Origin: Prevotella sp.
Lineage (GTDB): Bacteria > Bacteroidota > Bacteroidia > Bacteroidales > Bacteroidaceae
DNA: 25,203 nt
Reading direction: 5' to 3'
NCBI GenBank assembly: GCA_022732315.1
Contig: JAIJUV010000019.1
Span: 1-25,203 of the forward strand
The notes beneath the pieces are model-generated. The model did not search any database, was not told the origin of the DNA, and worked only from the letters and a program-made list of their open reading frames with translations. A program made the translations under genes and the position numbers. This document shows, in pieces, positions 16,883 to 23,042 of this stretch (positions within the stretch are counted from its first letter, which is position 1; each line of letters starts with the position of its first letter).

Positions 16883-16890
16883 TAATTTTG
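16883..16890 (+). promoter_or_regulatory. -7 promoter box for the polyprenyl synthase gene
   Basis: TAATTTTG matches TAnnTTTG, 39 bases before the ATG at 16930, in the spacer divergent from polA. The upstream half is not clear. Confidence 0.5.
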
Positions 16891-16929
16891 TATCAAATTT
16901 CAGAAATTAAGTAGGTTTAAACGAAAATA

Positions 16930-17907
16930 ATGGACTATTTATCACTTATCAAACAACCAATTGAGGCAGATTTGGCAGATTTCGTAGATTTGTTCAACAA
17001 GTCTTTGATGCACAGTGACGGCCTCCTTTCCCAGGTGCTCGACCACATCCGTCAGCGCGCTGGAAAGCGCATGCGCCCTATGCTTATCCTGCTGATGGCT
17101 CGTAATTTTGGAAAGGTTTCTAGCGTAACTCAACATTCTGCTGTTGGTTTGGAGCTTCTTCATACCGCTTCGCTGGTTCATGATGATGTGGTTGATGAGA
17201 GTGGCGAGCGTCGTGGACAGGCTAGTGTGAATGCTACCTATAATAATAAGGTAGCCGTACTTGTGGGCGACTATATTTTATCAACCGCTCTTCTTCATGT
17301 ATCTTATTCTCATTCAGAAGAGATTGTTCGCTATCTGGCAGAGTTGGGCCGTACCTTGTCGAATGGTGAGATTCTCCAGTTGAATAGCATCAGCAATGAA
17401 GAAATATCAGAAGAGATTTATTATGAAGTAATTAATCAGAAAACTGCCGCTCTTTTCGAGGCTTGTGCAGGTATTGGTGCGTTATCGGCCAATGCTTCTG
17501 CCGTAGAGGTTACTGCTGCCAAGCGATTTGGCCAGAATCTTGGCATCATTTTCCAGATTCGTGATGATATCTTTGATTATTATGATTCCAAGGAGATTGG
17601 TAAGCCAACGGGCAACGATATGACGGAGGGCAAACTGACCCTGCCTGTTATCTATGCACTTAAGTCAACGGGCGATGAGGAGATGATGAAGCTGGCGAGA
17701 AAGGTGAAATCACGTGAGATTTCTTCAGAGGAAATCGCTCAGCTGGTGTCATTTACCAAGGAGAATGGCGGTATAGAATATGCTGATAAGCGTATGTGGG
17801 ATTTCCATGCCGAGGCGATGAATTTCCTCGATACATACGTGGAGGATAGGGATGTATATAATGCCTTGAAGGCGTATTTGGATTTCGTAATAGAACGAAA
17901 AGCGTAA
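16930..17907 (+). CDS. polyprenyl diphosphate synthase (long-chain, trans)
   Basis: This 325-residue cytoplasmic prenyltransferase of the isoprenoid pathway elongates an allylic diphosphate with isopentenyl diphosphate units, probably to supply the menaquinone side chain. The first aspartate-rich motif is LVHDDVVDE (DDVVD at 85-89), with the AGKRMRP substrate loop before it. The second is DDIFD at 212-216, followed by GKPTGNDMTEGKLTLP. The sequence resembles octaprenyl/heptaprenyl (IspB-type) enzymes more than short-chain IspA, but chain length cannot be fixed by eye. A TAATTTTG box precedes it and a strong terminator follows. Confidence 0.93.
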   Translation: MDYLSLIKQPIEADLADFVDLFNKSLMHSDGLLSQVLDHIRQRAGKRMRPMLILLMARNFGKVSSVTQHSAVGLELLHTASLVHDDVVDESGERRGQASVNATYNNKVAVLVGDYILSTALLHVSYSHSEEIVRYLAELGRTLSNGEILQLNSISNEEISEEIYYEVINQKTAALFEACAGIGALSANASAVEVTAAKRFGQNLGIIFQIRDDIFDYYDSKEIGKPTGNDMTEGKLTLPVIYALKSTGDEEMMKLARKVKSREISSEEIAQLVSFTKENGGIEYADKRMWDFHAEAMNFLDTYVEDRDVYNALKAYLDFVIERKA

Positions 17908-17913
17908 TGAATA

Positions 17914-17950
17914 AAAAAGGGTTGATTCTCCGAGAGAATCAACCCTTTTT
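17914..17950. terminator. bidirectional terminator between polyprenyl synthase and deoC
   Basis: A perfect 17-bp stem (17914-17930 with 17934-17950) with a 3-base CGA loop starts with A residues and ends with five T residues. It serves both converging genes: it starts 7 bases past the synthase stop and lies 35 bases past the deoC stop. Confidence 0.93.
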
Positions 17951-17984
17951 GCTTCTGTAACCTATTGATTATAACTTATTTCTT

Positions 17985-18920
17985 TTAGAAATACTTGATT
18001 TCCTTACCCAGGATTTCGCTCAATAGGAGGTTGGTAAGGCGGGATGTGCCGAGGCGCAACCACTGGTTGGTCAGCCACTTTTCGCCCAAAACTTCCTTCA
18101 CGATGGTGTAGTAAACCACTGCGTCGTGAACAGTATTGATGCCGCCGGCAGGCTTGAAACCAATCTGAATACCGGTCTTCTCGTAGTAAGCCTTGATGGC
18201 CTGGCACATCACGTAAGCAGCCTCTGGAGTAGCAGAAACCTTCTCCTTACCTGTAGAAGTCTTGATGTAATCAGAACCTGCATACATGGCAAGAACAGAA
18301 GCCTTCATGATGTTGCTGCAGTTCTTCAAGTCGCCTGTTTCCAGGATACATTTCATCTTATGCTCGCCGCAGGTTTCCTTCAACTCCTGGATATCGTCGC
18401 AGAGACCCTCGTAATCCTCGCTGAAGAACTTGCCTACAGGCATTACGATATCCACCTCTGTAGCGCCATCCTTGATAGCCATGGCTGTCTCGGCAATCTT
18501 TACCTCGATGAATGTCTGTGATGAAGGGAAATTACCGCTTACAACGGCGATTTCTACGCCATCAACCTCCAGACTCTGACTGATAAGACCAGCGAAGTTA
18601 GGGTAGGTGCATACGGTTGCTACATGAGGAAGCTCAGGATAATCGTGGGCAAACTGGTTTACCTTTTCAATCATCTTCAGGATGCTTTCCTCTGTATCCT
18701 CTGTATGAAGAGATGTAAGTTCGATGCTACCGAAGAGGAACTTCTTCACCTCCATAGTCTCATTCTCTGCTACCTTCTCATCGAGAATCTTCTTCACTTC
18801 TGCTGCGATTTCCTCGTCGTTGAGGTCGCAATTATACTGTTTCAATACAGACAAGTACTTGTCGTCCGACTCGCTATACTGTCCCTGCTGTGCAAGAACC
18901 TGTTCTTTAATACTGCTCAT
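17985..18920 (-). CDS. deoC: deoxyribose-phosphate aldolase
   Basis: This 311-residue TIM-barrel enzyme splits 2-deoxyribose 5-phosphate into glyceraldehyde 3-phosphate and acetaldehyde in deoxynucleoside catabolism. The Schiff-base lysine is K220 in YIKTSTGK. The second lysine is K256 in GFKPAGGI, and EVDIVMP (D157) lines the active site. An extra N-terminal region of about 60 residues makes it longer than the roughly 220-260-residue classical enzymes. This resembles the longer type I found in Bacteroidales and E. coli-like groups. It is the last gene of the mnmG-deoC run, separated from the mazG-like gene by a tandem repeat and without a clear promoter of its own. Confidence 0.95.
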   Translation of the reverse strand: MSSIKEQVLAQQGQYSESDDKYLSVLKQYNCDLNDEEIAAEVKKILDEKVAENETMEVKKFLFGSIELTSLHTEDTEESILKMIEKVNQFAHDYPELPHVATVCTYPNFAGLISQSLEVDGVEIAVVSGNFPSSQTFIEVKIAETAMAIKDGATEVDIVMPVGKFFSEDYEGLCDDIQELKETCGEHKMKCILETGDLKNCSNIMKASVLAMYAGSDYIKTSTGKEKVSATPEAAYVMCQAIKAYYEKTGIQIGFKPAGGINTVHDAVVYYTIVKEVLGEKWLTNQWLRLGTSRLTNLLLSEILGKEIKYF

Positions 18921-18966
18921 TCTTAATGTTACTTTTTTAATTATTAAAGTTTAGTTATTTATATGA

Positions 18967-19058
18967 TTCCCTCAATTTCGGGTATTTTACTCCCTCAATT
19001 TCGGTGTTTTATTTCCATTATTTCGGCGTTTTATTCCTTCAATTTCGGGTTGTTTTTA
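18967..19058 (-). repeat. four-unit 22-bp tandem repeat at the end of the mazG-like gene
   Basis: Four imperfect units of 22-25 bases (18967-18989, 18990-19011, 19012-19033, 19034-19058) share the core CCGAAAT plus an A-rich tail on the minus strand. One unit holds the last codons of the mazG-like gene, and its TAA stop is repeated at 22-base steps (19031, 19009, 18987). The other units extend into the gap before deoC. Confidence 0.85.
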
Positions 19059-19357
19059 TGTCTTTCAGCATCCCTTTGGGTCTTCTTGTCGATGCTTTTC
19101 TGGAGCTCTTCTGTAAGATCGATACCCGTTTGGTTAGCCAGACAGATGAGAACCCAGAGAACGTCAGCCATTTCCTCTCCTAGGTTAGGCTTTTCGCCCT
19201 TCTTGAAGCTCTGGTCGCCGTATGTTCGGGCGATGACACGAGCCAGTTCTCCTACTTCTTCCGTAAGACAAGCCATATTGGTAAGCTCGCTGAAATAGCG
19301 AACGCCATATTCCTTAATCCACTTATCTACTGCTTCCTGTGCTTCTTTTATAGTCAT
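19031..19357 (-). CDS. MazG-like nucleotide pyrophosphohydrolase
   Basis: This 108-residue all-alpha NTP-PPase of the small MazG/RS21-C6-like type hydrolyses nucleoside triphosphates to monophosphates and may clean damaged nucleotides. The metal-binding signature is visible: E33, E34 and E37 in LTEEVGELARV, then E62 and D65 in EEMADVLW. Such proteins function as dimers or tetramers. The start overlaps the stop of the upstream membrane-protein gene by four bases (ATGA), indicating translational coupling. The C-terminus (NPKLKE) is made by one copy of a tandem repeat. The substrate is not known. Confidence 0.9.
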   Translation of the reverse strand: MTIKEAQEAVDKWIKEYGVRYFSELTNMACLTEEVGELARVIARTYGDQSFKKGEKPNLGEEMADVLWVLICLANQTGIDLTEELQKSIDKKTQRDAERHKNNPKLKE

Positions 19358-19614
19358 AACAGATAATCTTTAATTATGAAATAAGTCTGACATAGCCATA
19401 ATCCAGTGATGAATATAGCGGCAATAGTGTTGTAGATACCGACTTTTCCATCCTCCCTTTTGTCGCTGATGAACTCCATATTCAAGCTAATGGTAACGAG
19501 GGTTTCACCAACATATTCTGCCCATGGATTGTTTAAGAACCTTTGAGAAAAGGTAAATGTTATGATTATTCCTATAGCCAGGAACCAACTTTTATATTTT
19601 AAAATCTTTTCCAT
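19354..19614 (-). CDS. small two-helix membrane protein, unknown function
   Basis: This 86-residue protein has a hydrophobic stretch at about residues 10-25, a polar middle (EFISDKREDGK) and a second one at about 62-82 (IAAIFITGLWLCQTYFII). A helical hairpin in the inner membrane with both ends on the same side is likely. It sits 21 bases after dtd and overlaps the next start by four bases, so it is a true member of the run. No family is recognised. Confidence 0.65.
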   Translation of the reverse strand: MEKILKYKSWFLAIGIIITFTFSQRFLNNPWAEYVGETLVTISLNMEFISDKREDGKVGIYNTIAAIFITGLWLCQTYFIIKDYLL

Positions 19615-19635
19615 CTGTTCTCGAATGTTTAGTTT

Positions 19636-20088
19636 TTACTCCTTATTATGGGTGTCCATCATGATGGTAACAGGACCATCATTCAGTAATTCTACCTTCA
19701 TGTCGGCACCAAATTCGCCTGTTCCTACTGGCTTTCCGAGTGCATCGGATAGCTTCTTGCAGAACTCTTCATAGAGCGGAACGCTGATTTCGTGCTTGGC
19801 AGCTCTTAGCCAGCTAGGACGGTTTCCCTTCTTGTAGCTGGCGAATAGGGTGAACTGGCTAATCACCAGAACCTCGCCGTTTACATCCATGATGGAGCGG
19901 TTCATTACGTGATTTTCGTCGTCGAAAACACGAAGGCCTATGACCTTTCTAACCAACCAATCTACATCTTCTGAAGTGTCGCTTTCCTCAACGCCGAGAA
20001 GGATCAGATAGCCCTGCTTGATGGCAGATTTCACTTCTCCTTCGATGGTTACAGAGGCATGGCCGACACGTTGTATTACTATTCTCAT
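19636..20088 (-). CDS. dtd: D-aminoacyl-tRNA deacylase
   Basis: This 150-residue enzyme, full length for the DTD family, removes D-amino acids and glycine mischarged on tRNA. It carries the two signatures that form the dimeric active site: SQFTL at residues 77-81 and the Gly-cisPro motif in NDGPVT (G138-P139). The ATG at 20088 gives the standard MRIVIQRV start; a longer in-frame start at 20139 reads into the palindromic repeat and is rejected. No Shine-Dalgarno precedes it. A promoter box at 20366-20373 would give it a leader of about 270 bases containing the large inverted repeat. Confidence 0.95.
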   Translation of the reverse strand: MRIVIQRVGHASVTIEGEVKSAIKQGYLILLGVEESDTSEDVDWLVRKVIGLRVFDDENHVMNRSIMDVNGEVLVISQFTLFASYKKGNRPSWLRAAKHEISVPLYEEFCKKLSDALGKPVGTGEFGADMKVELLNDGPVTIMMDTHNKE

Positions 20089-20136
20089 CTGTTTGAATTT
20101 TATAATTATTATACTGAACTTTCGCAAGTACCTCCC

Positions 20137-20323
20137 CACACGCCCTGAAAGGGCAGAAGCTCCAAGCCCAGGGCATCGCCCTGGGTAATGATGGATTCAA
20201 GCCTGTCGCCCTGTAGTACCAGGCAACATACAAAGCTTTTGCCCTTACAGGGCGCCTTGCTGATTGCTGTTGTACCCAGGGCGATGCCCTGGGCTTGGAA
20301 CTTCTGCCCTTTCAGGGCGTGTG
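20137..20323. repeat. large palindromic (REP/BIME-like) intergenic element
   Basis: Two 51-base arms, 20137-20187 and 20273-20323, are reverse complements at 50 of 51 positions; weaker similarity extends outward (TTTCGxAAGTA on both sides). Each arm holds a GCCCTGAAAGGGC palindrome and a CCCAGGGC-ATC-GCCCTGGG hairpin. The 85-base middle has a further perfect pair, CGCCCTGTA and TACAGGGCG. The result is four related units, two per strand, around a central loop. It fills most of the gap between uvrC and dtd. The sequence style matches dispersed REP-like elements, but dispersal cannot be shown from one window. Confidence 0.9.
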
Positions 20324-20365
20324 AAGCCTACTTACGAAACTTGAATTATTACATAGATTCAACTG

Positions 20366-20373
20366 CAAATATA
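20366..20373 (-). promoter_or_regulatory. -7 promoter box upstream of the dtd leader
   Basis: The minus strand reads TATATTTG, an exact TAnnTTTG match, 7 bases past the uvrC stop. If used, transcription starts near 20359 and passes the whole palindromic element before dtd. No TTTG half is seen upstream. Confidence 0.45.
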
Positions 20374-20379
20374 CGACTT

Positions 20380-22227
20380 TTATTTCATATTCTCGCCTTT
20401 TTCGGCGAAATATTTCGCAAGAATCTCGGCTTTATGAGGTCCTAATACCTCTGAAAGCTGTTCCTGTGGTGCTTCTTTTATCTTTTTCACGCTCTTAAAC
20501 TTGCTCAGGAGCGCCTCTTTTGCCTTAGGACCGATGCCTTTGATATCGTCTAATTCCGAATGCAGGGCGTGCTTGCTGCGCTTGTCACGATGGAAGGTGA
20601 TGGCGTATCTATGTACTTCGTCCTGTATCTGCGTCAATACCTTGAAAAGCTCGCTTTCTGGTGGTAGAGCGATGGTTTGTGGCGGGAAGCCGTAGAGGAG
20701 TTCGTTGGTGCGGTGGCGGTCGTCCTTGGCAAGACCTGCGATAGGGATTTCCAGGTGCAGTTCGTCTTCTATCACCTCTCTTACCACCTCCATCTGTCCC
20801 TTTCCACCATCGGTGATGATAAGGTCTGGCAGGGGAGTTTCTTCCTCTATCATGCGACTGTAGCGGCGTCTTACCACCTCCTGCATCGAAGCATAGTCAT
20901 CAGGTCCTTCCACCGTCTTGATGTTGTATTTTCTATAGTCCTTTCTTGATGGTTTCATACCTTTATATACGATACATCCAGCCACGGCATCTGTGCCCGA
21001 TATATTGGAATTATCAAAGCATTCTATCTGGTAAGGCATCTTTGGAAGCTTCAGTTTCGTCTGCAATTCCTTCATCAATCGGGTTTGTTTCTGCTCCGGA
21101 TTGAGCTTTTCTGCCTGCTTCAGACGGTCGAATTTATACTGCTTGCAGTTCATTTCCGAGAGCTCCAGAAGGTGCTTTTTGTCGCCCCTCTGAGGCACGA
21201 AGAAGATGGCATCTTTCAGTTTCCATTCCATCTCGAAAGGCACGATAATCTCTTTCGAAGTAGAGTGGAAACGCTCTCTGATTTCCGGTATGGCGGTAAT
21301 CAGAAGTTCCTCGTCGCTCTCCTCCAGCTTGCGCTTATACTCGTAGGTGAAGCTCTGGTTGATAGTGCCGTTTTTCACGTGAATATAGTTGATGAAAGCA
21401 TTCTTCATGGCGTCATCATTCACGATGGTGAAGACGTCAACGTCGGTAATGGTATGGCTTACCACCTCGCTTTTTGCCTCAAATTCGTCCAGCAACTGGT
21501 ACTTCTTCTTGTATTCTTCGGCTATTTCGAAGCGCAGAAGTTCGGCATTTTTCATCATCAAATCATAGAGATATTTGCTCACTTCGCGGGTGTTTCCCTT
21601 CAGAATTTCACGTGCCTGGCGCATGTTTTCCTGGTACTCCTCGTAGCTCTGCTTGTTGATGCAAGGGGCACCGCAGTTGTGAATATGGTACTCCAGACAG
21701 GGCTTGTATTTACCTTCCGCCACGCCTTCTTTGGTGATAGGAAACCGGCAAGTGCGGGGTTTATACAGCTTCTTGATAACCTCCAGAACGGCATACATGC
21801 TGCCCACATGAGGGTAAGGACCGAAGAAAGTTCCCACCTTTTTATTGATGTTTCGGGTCTTGAAAATGCGGGGAAAATACTCGTTCGTAACGCATATGGA
21901 AGGGTAGGTTTTGCCGTCTTTCAGCAAAACATTATACCTTGGATTATACTTTTTAATGAGGCTGTTTTCCAGCAAAAGGGCATCTTCCTCGGTGTTTACA
22001 ACGGTATAAGAGATGTCGAAAATTTTAGAAACAAGCACCTTAGTCTTGTATCTATCCACCTCTTTATGGAAGTAAGAAGACACTCTTCTCTTCAGGTTTT
22101 TCGCCTTTCCCACGTATATAATCGTATGGTTTTCGTCGTAGTATTGATAGCTTCCTGGCTTCTCCGGCATGCTCAAAACTATGTTTTTCAGCCTTGCCAA
22201 TCGCTCCTCATTTTCTTGTTTCGTCAT
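20380..22227 (-). CDS. uvrC: UvrABC excinuclease subunit C
   Basis: This 615-residue nuclease makes both cuts around DNA lesions in nucleotide excision repair, with UvrB. The N-terminal GIY-YIG domain shows PGSYQYY (around residue 25) and IIYVGKAKNLKRRV (around 37). Four cysteines, C160, C177, C185 and C189, match the iron-sulfur cluster region. A weak UVR-like helix follows near residue 230. The RNase H-like nuclease has FDNSNISG (D405) and IITDGGKGQ (D473), and a helix-hairpin-helix end reads KGIGPKAKEALLSKF. The ATG at 22227 is preferred; a longer TTG start at 22284 would read through the palindrome after apt. It lies 69 bases after apt. Confidence 0.96.
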   Translation of the reverse strand: MTKQENEERLARLKNIVLSMPEKPGSYQYYDENHTIIYVGKAKNLKRRVSSYFHKEVDRYKTKVLVSKIFDISYTVVNTEEDALLLENSLIKKYNPRYNVLLKDGKTYPSICVTNEYFPRIFKTRNINKKVGTFFGPYPHVGSMYAVLEVIKKLYKPRTCRFPITKEGVAEGKYKPCLEYHIHNCGAPCINKQSYEEYQENMRQAREILKGNTREVSKYLYDLMMKNAELLRFEIAEEYKKKYQLLDEFEAKSEVVSHTITDVDVFTIVNDDAMKNAFINYIHVKNGTINQSFTYEYKRKLEESDEELLITAIPEIRERFHSTSKEIIVPFEMEWKLKDAIFFVPQRGDKKHLLELSEMNCKQYKFDRLKQAEKLNPEQKQTRLMKELQTKLKLPKMPYQIECFDNSNISGTDAVAGCIVYKGMKPSRKDYRKYNIKTVEGPDDYASMQEVVRRRYSRMIEEETPLPDLIITDGGKGQMEVVREVIEDELHLEIPIAGLAKDDRHRTNELLYGFPPQTIALPPESELFKVLTQIQDEVHRYAITFHRDKRSKHALHSELDDIKGIGPKAKEALLSKFKSVKKIKEAPQEQLSEVLGPHKAEILAKYFAEKGENMK

Positions 22228-22256
22228 CTTGTTATGGGTTAAAAATAGGGTAAAAT

Positions 22257-22288
22257 AGCGTTGTGGTTTCACGTGAAACCGCAACGCT
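22257..22288. terminator. 32-bp palindrome after apt, possible terminator containing parS
   Basis: The palindrome is perfect but for one symmetric T/G pair and has no loop except the CACGTG center. It starts 8 bases past the apt stop and is followed on the minus strand by a T-rich stretch. It might weakly terminate apt, but its center is a ParB-site core, so DNA binding is the stronger explanation. Confidence 0.45.
22265..22280. promoter_or_regulatory. parS-like ParB binding site 1
   Basis: GGTTTCACGTGAAACC contains the full 14-base core GTTTCACGTGAAAC of the bacterial parS consensus TGTTTCACGTGAAACA (14 of 16 matches). It lies between apt and uvrC, outside coding sequence, inside a longer palindrome. 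Confidence 0.8.
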
Positions 22289-22296
22289 AAATGGGA

Positions 22297-22827
22297 TTAC
22301 AACTGCAATAAAGTTGATACTTCTACGTCGTCATCGAAGATTTTTCTACCTTCGAAATTCTCGTTTACGAGCTCGATAATGAAGTTGGCATACACCTTCT
22401 TCGGGTGGAATTTCTTCACCAGATCGCATGCTGCCTTCATGGTTCCGCCGGTGGCGAGAAGGTCGTCGTGGAGGAGGATTACGTCGTTCTCGTTGATGGC
22501 ATCTTCGTGGATTTCGATGGTGTCGATGCCATACTCTTTGGCGTAGCTAGCCTGCACGGTTTTGCATGGAAGCTTACCTGGCTTGCGGCACAAAACTACG
22601 CCTGCTCCGAGACGGATGGCGAGTGCCGAAGACATTACGAAACCGCGAGATTCGATGCCCACAATCTTGGTAATTCCCTTGTCTTTGTAGATCTCATACA
22701 TCTCGTCGCAGATCTCCTTGAGAGATGCAGGATTCTTGAAAAGGGTACTCACGTCACGGAAGTTTACACCCTTGATAGGCCAATCTGGAATGCAACGCAG
22801 ATTGTCTAATAATAGCTGATTGTTCAT
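22297..22827 (-). CDS. apt: adenine phosphoribosyltransferase
   Basis: This 176-residue type I phosphoribosyltransferase converts adenine and PRPP to AMP in purine salvage. The PRPP loop is VILLHDDLLATGGTM (117-130), the adenine-side segment GIESRGFVMSSALA lies at about 57-70, and GVNFRDVSTLF near residue 20 is the usual hood region. The length is normal. It is flanked by the two parS-like sites: one 17 bases past its stop, the other about 140 bases before its ATG. It follows mnmG after a 215-base gap and may have its own promoter there. Confidence 0.96.
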   Translation of the reverse strand: MNNQLLLDNLRCIPDWPIKGVNFRDVSTLFKNPASLKEICDEMYEIYKDKGITKIVGIESRGFVMSSALAIRLGAGVVLCRKPGKLPCKTVQASYAKEYGIDTIEIHEDAINENDVILLHDDLLATGGTMKAACDLVKKFHPKKVYANFIIELVNENFEGRKIFDDDVEVSTLLQL

Positions 22828-22924
22828 TACTTATTTACTATAAAATTAATACTATATTTCTTCTTTCTTCGCTTTTGTTCCACGAAAATGCTGAAGTTTT
22901 ACTTTAGCCACAATTTACTTGATG

Positions 22925-22953
22925 CAAAAGAATCTAAGTTCTTTAATATCAAA
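22925..22953 (-). promoter_or_regulatory. possible weak promoter for apt
   Basis: On the minus strand TTTG (22950-22953) and TTCTTTTG (22925-22932) are 17 bases apart. The -7 half differs from TAnnTTTG by one base and the spacing is short, so this is only a candidate in the 215-base mnmG-apt gap. Confidence 0.25.
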
Positions 22954-22969
22954 TGTTTTATGTTTTGCT

Positions 22970-22985
22970 GGTTTCACGTGAAACA
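22970..22985. promoter_or_regulatory. parS-like ParB binding site 2
   Basis: On the minus strand TGTTTCACGTGAAACC matches the parS consensus at 15 of 16 positions. It lies in the gap between mnmG and apt, 57 bases past the mnmG stop and about 690 bases from site 1. A further TGTTTC (23001-23006) and GAAACA (23022-23027) pair lies beside it. Confidence 0.85.
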
Positions 22986-23042
22986 TTCTGCGATATCCTT
23001 TGTTTCGCACTCTTTTGCGGTGAAACAGCCGATGTTTCCGGC

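Noticed and set aside
17709..17724. CACGTG in the polyprenyl synthase gene as a parS site
   Set aside because: Flanks read AAAT and AGAT and do not match the GTTT/AAAC arms; it is explained by coding sequence.
18967..19058. CRISPR-like look of the repeated CCGAAAT units
   Set aside because: Units directly abut without unique spacers, are only 22-25 bases and overlap a coding end; no cas gene is present.
19988..20445. Open frames reading RAMPWAW..FCPF peptides on both strands
   Set aside because: They are translations of the two arms of the palindromic repeat, so the same peptide appears on both strands; this is a repeat artefact.
21373..21383. A third CACGTG palindrome (TTTCACGTGAA) as a parS site
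   Set aside because: Only the inner 11 bases match, the outer GTT/AAC positions are lost, and it lies within uvrC coding sequence.
21085..22242. Long plus-strand open frame (385 codons) opposite uvrC
   Set aside because: The minus strand codes a complete UvrC with all motifs; the opposite frame has no recognisable domain and no promoter or ribosome binding site. Similar long antisense frames over mnmG, polA and the WD40 gene were dropped for the same reason.
22228..22284. TTG start for uvrC adding 19 residues
   Set aside because: The extension reads through the palindrome containing parS and does not resemble UvrC; the ATG at 22227 gives a normal N-terminus.
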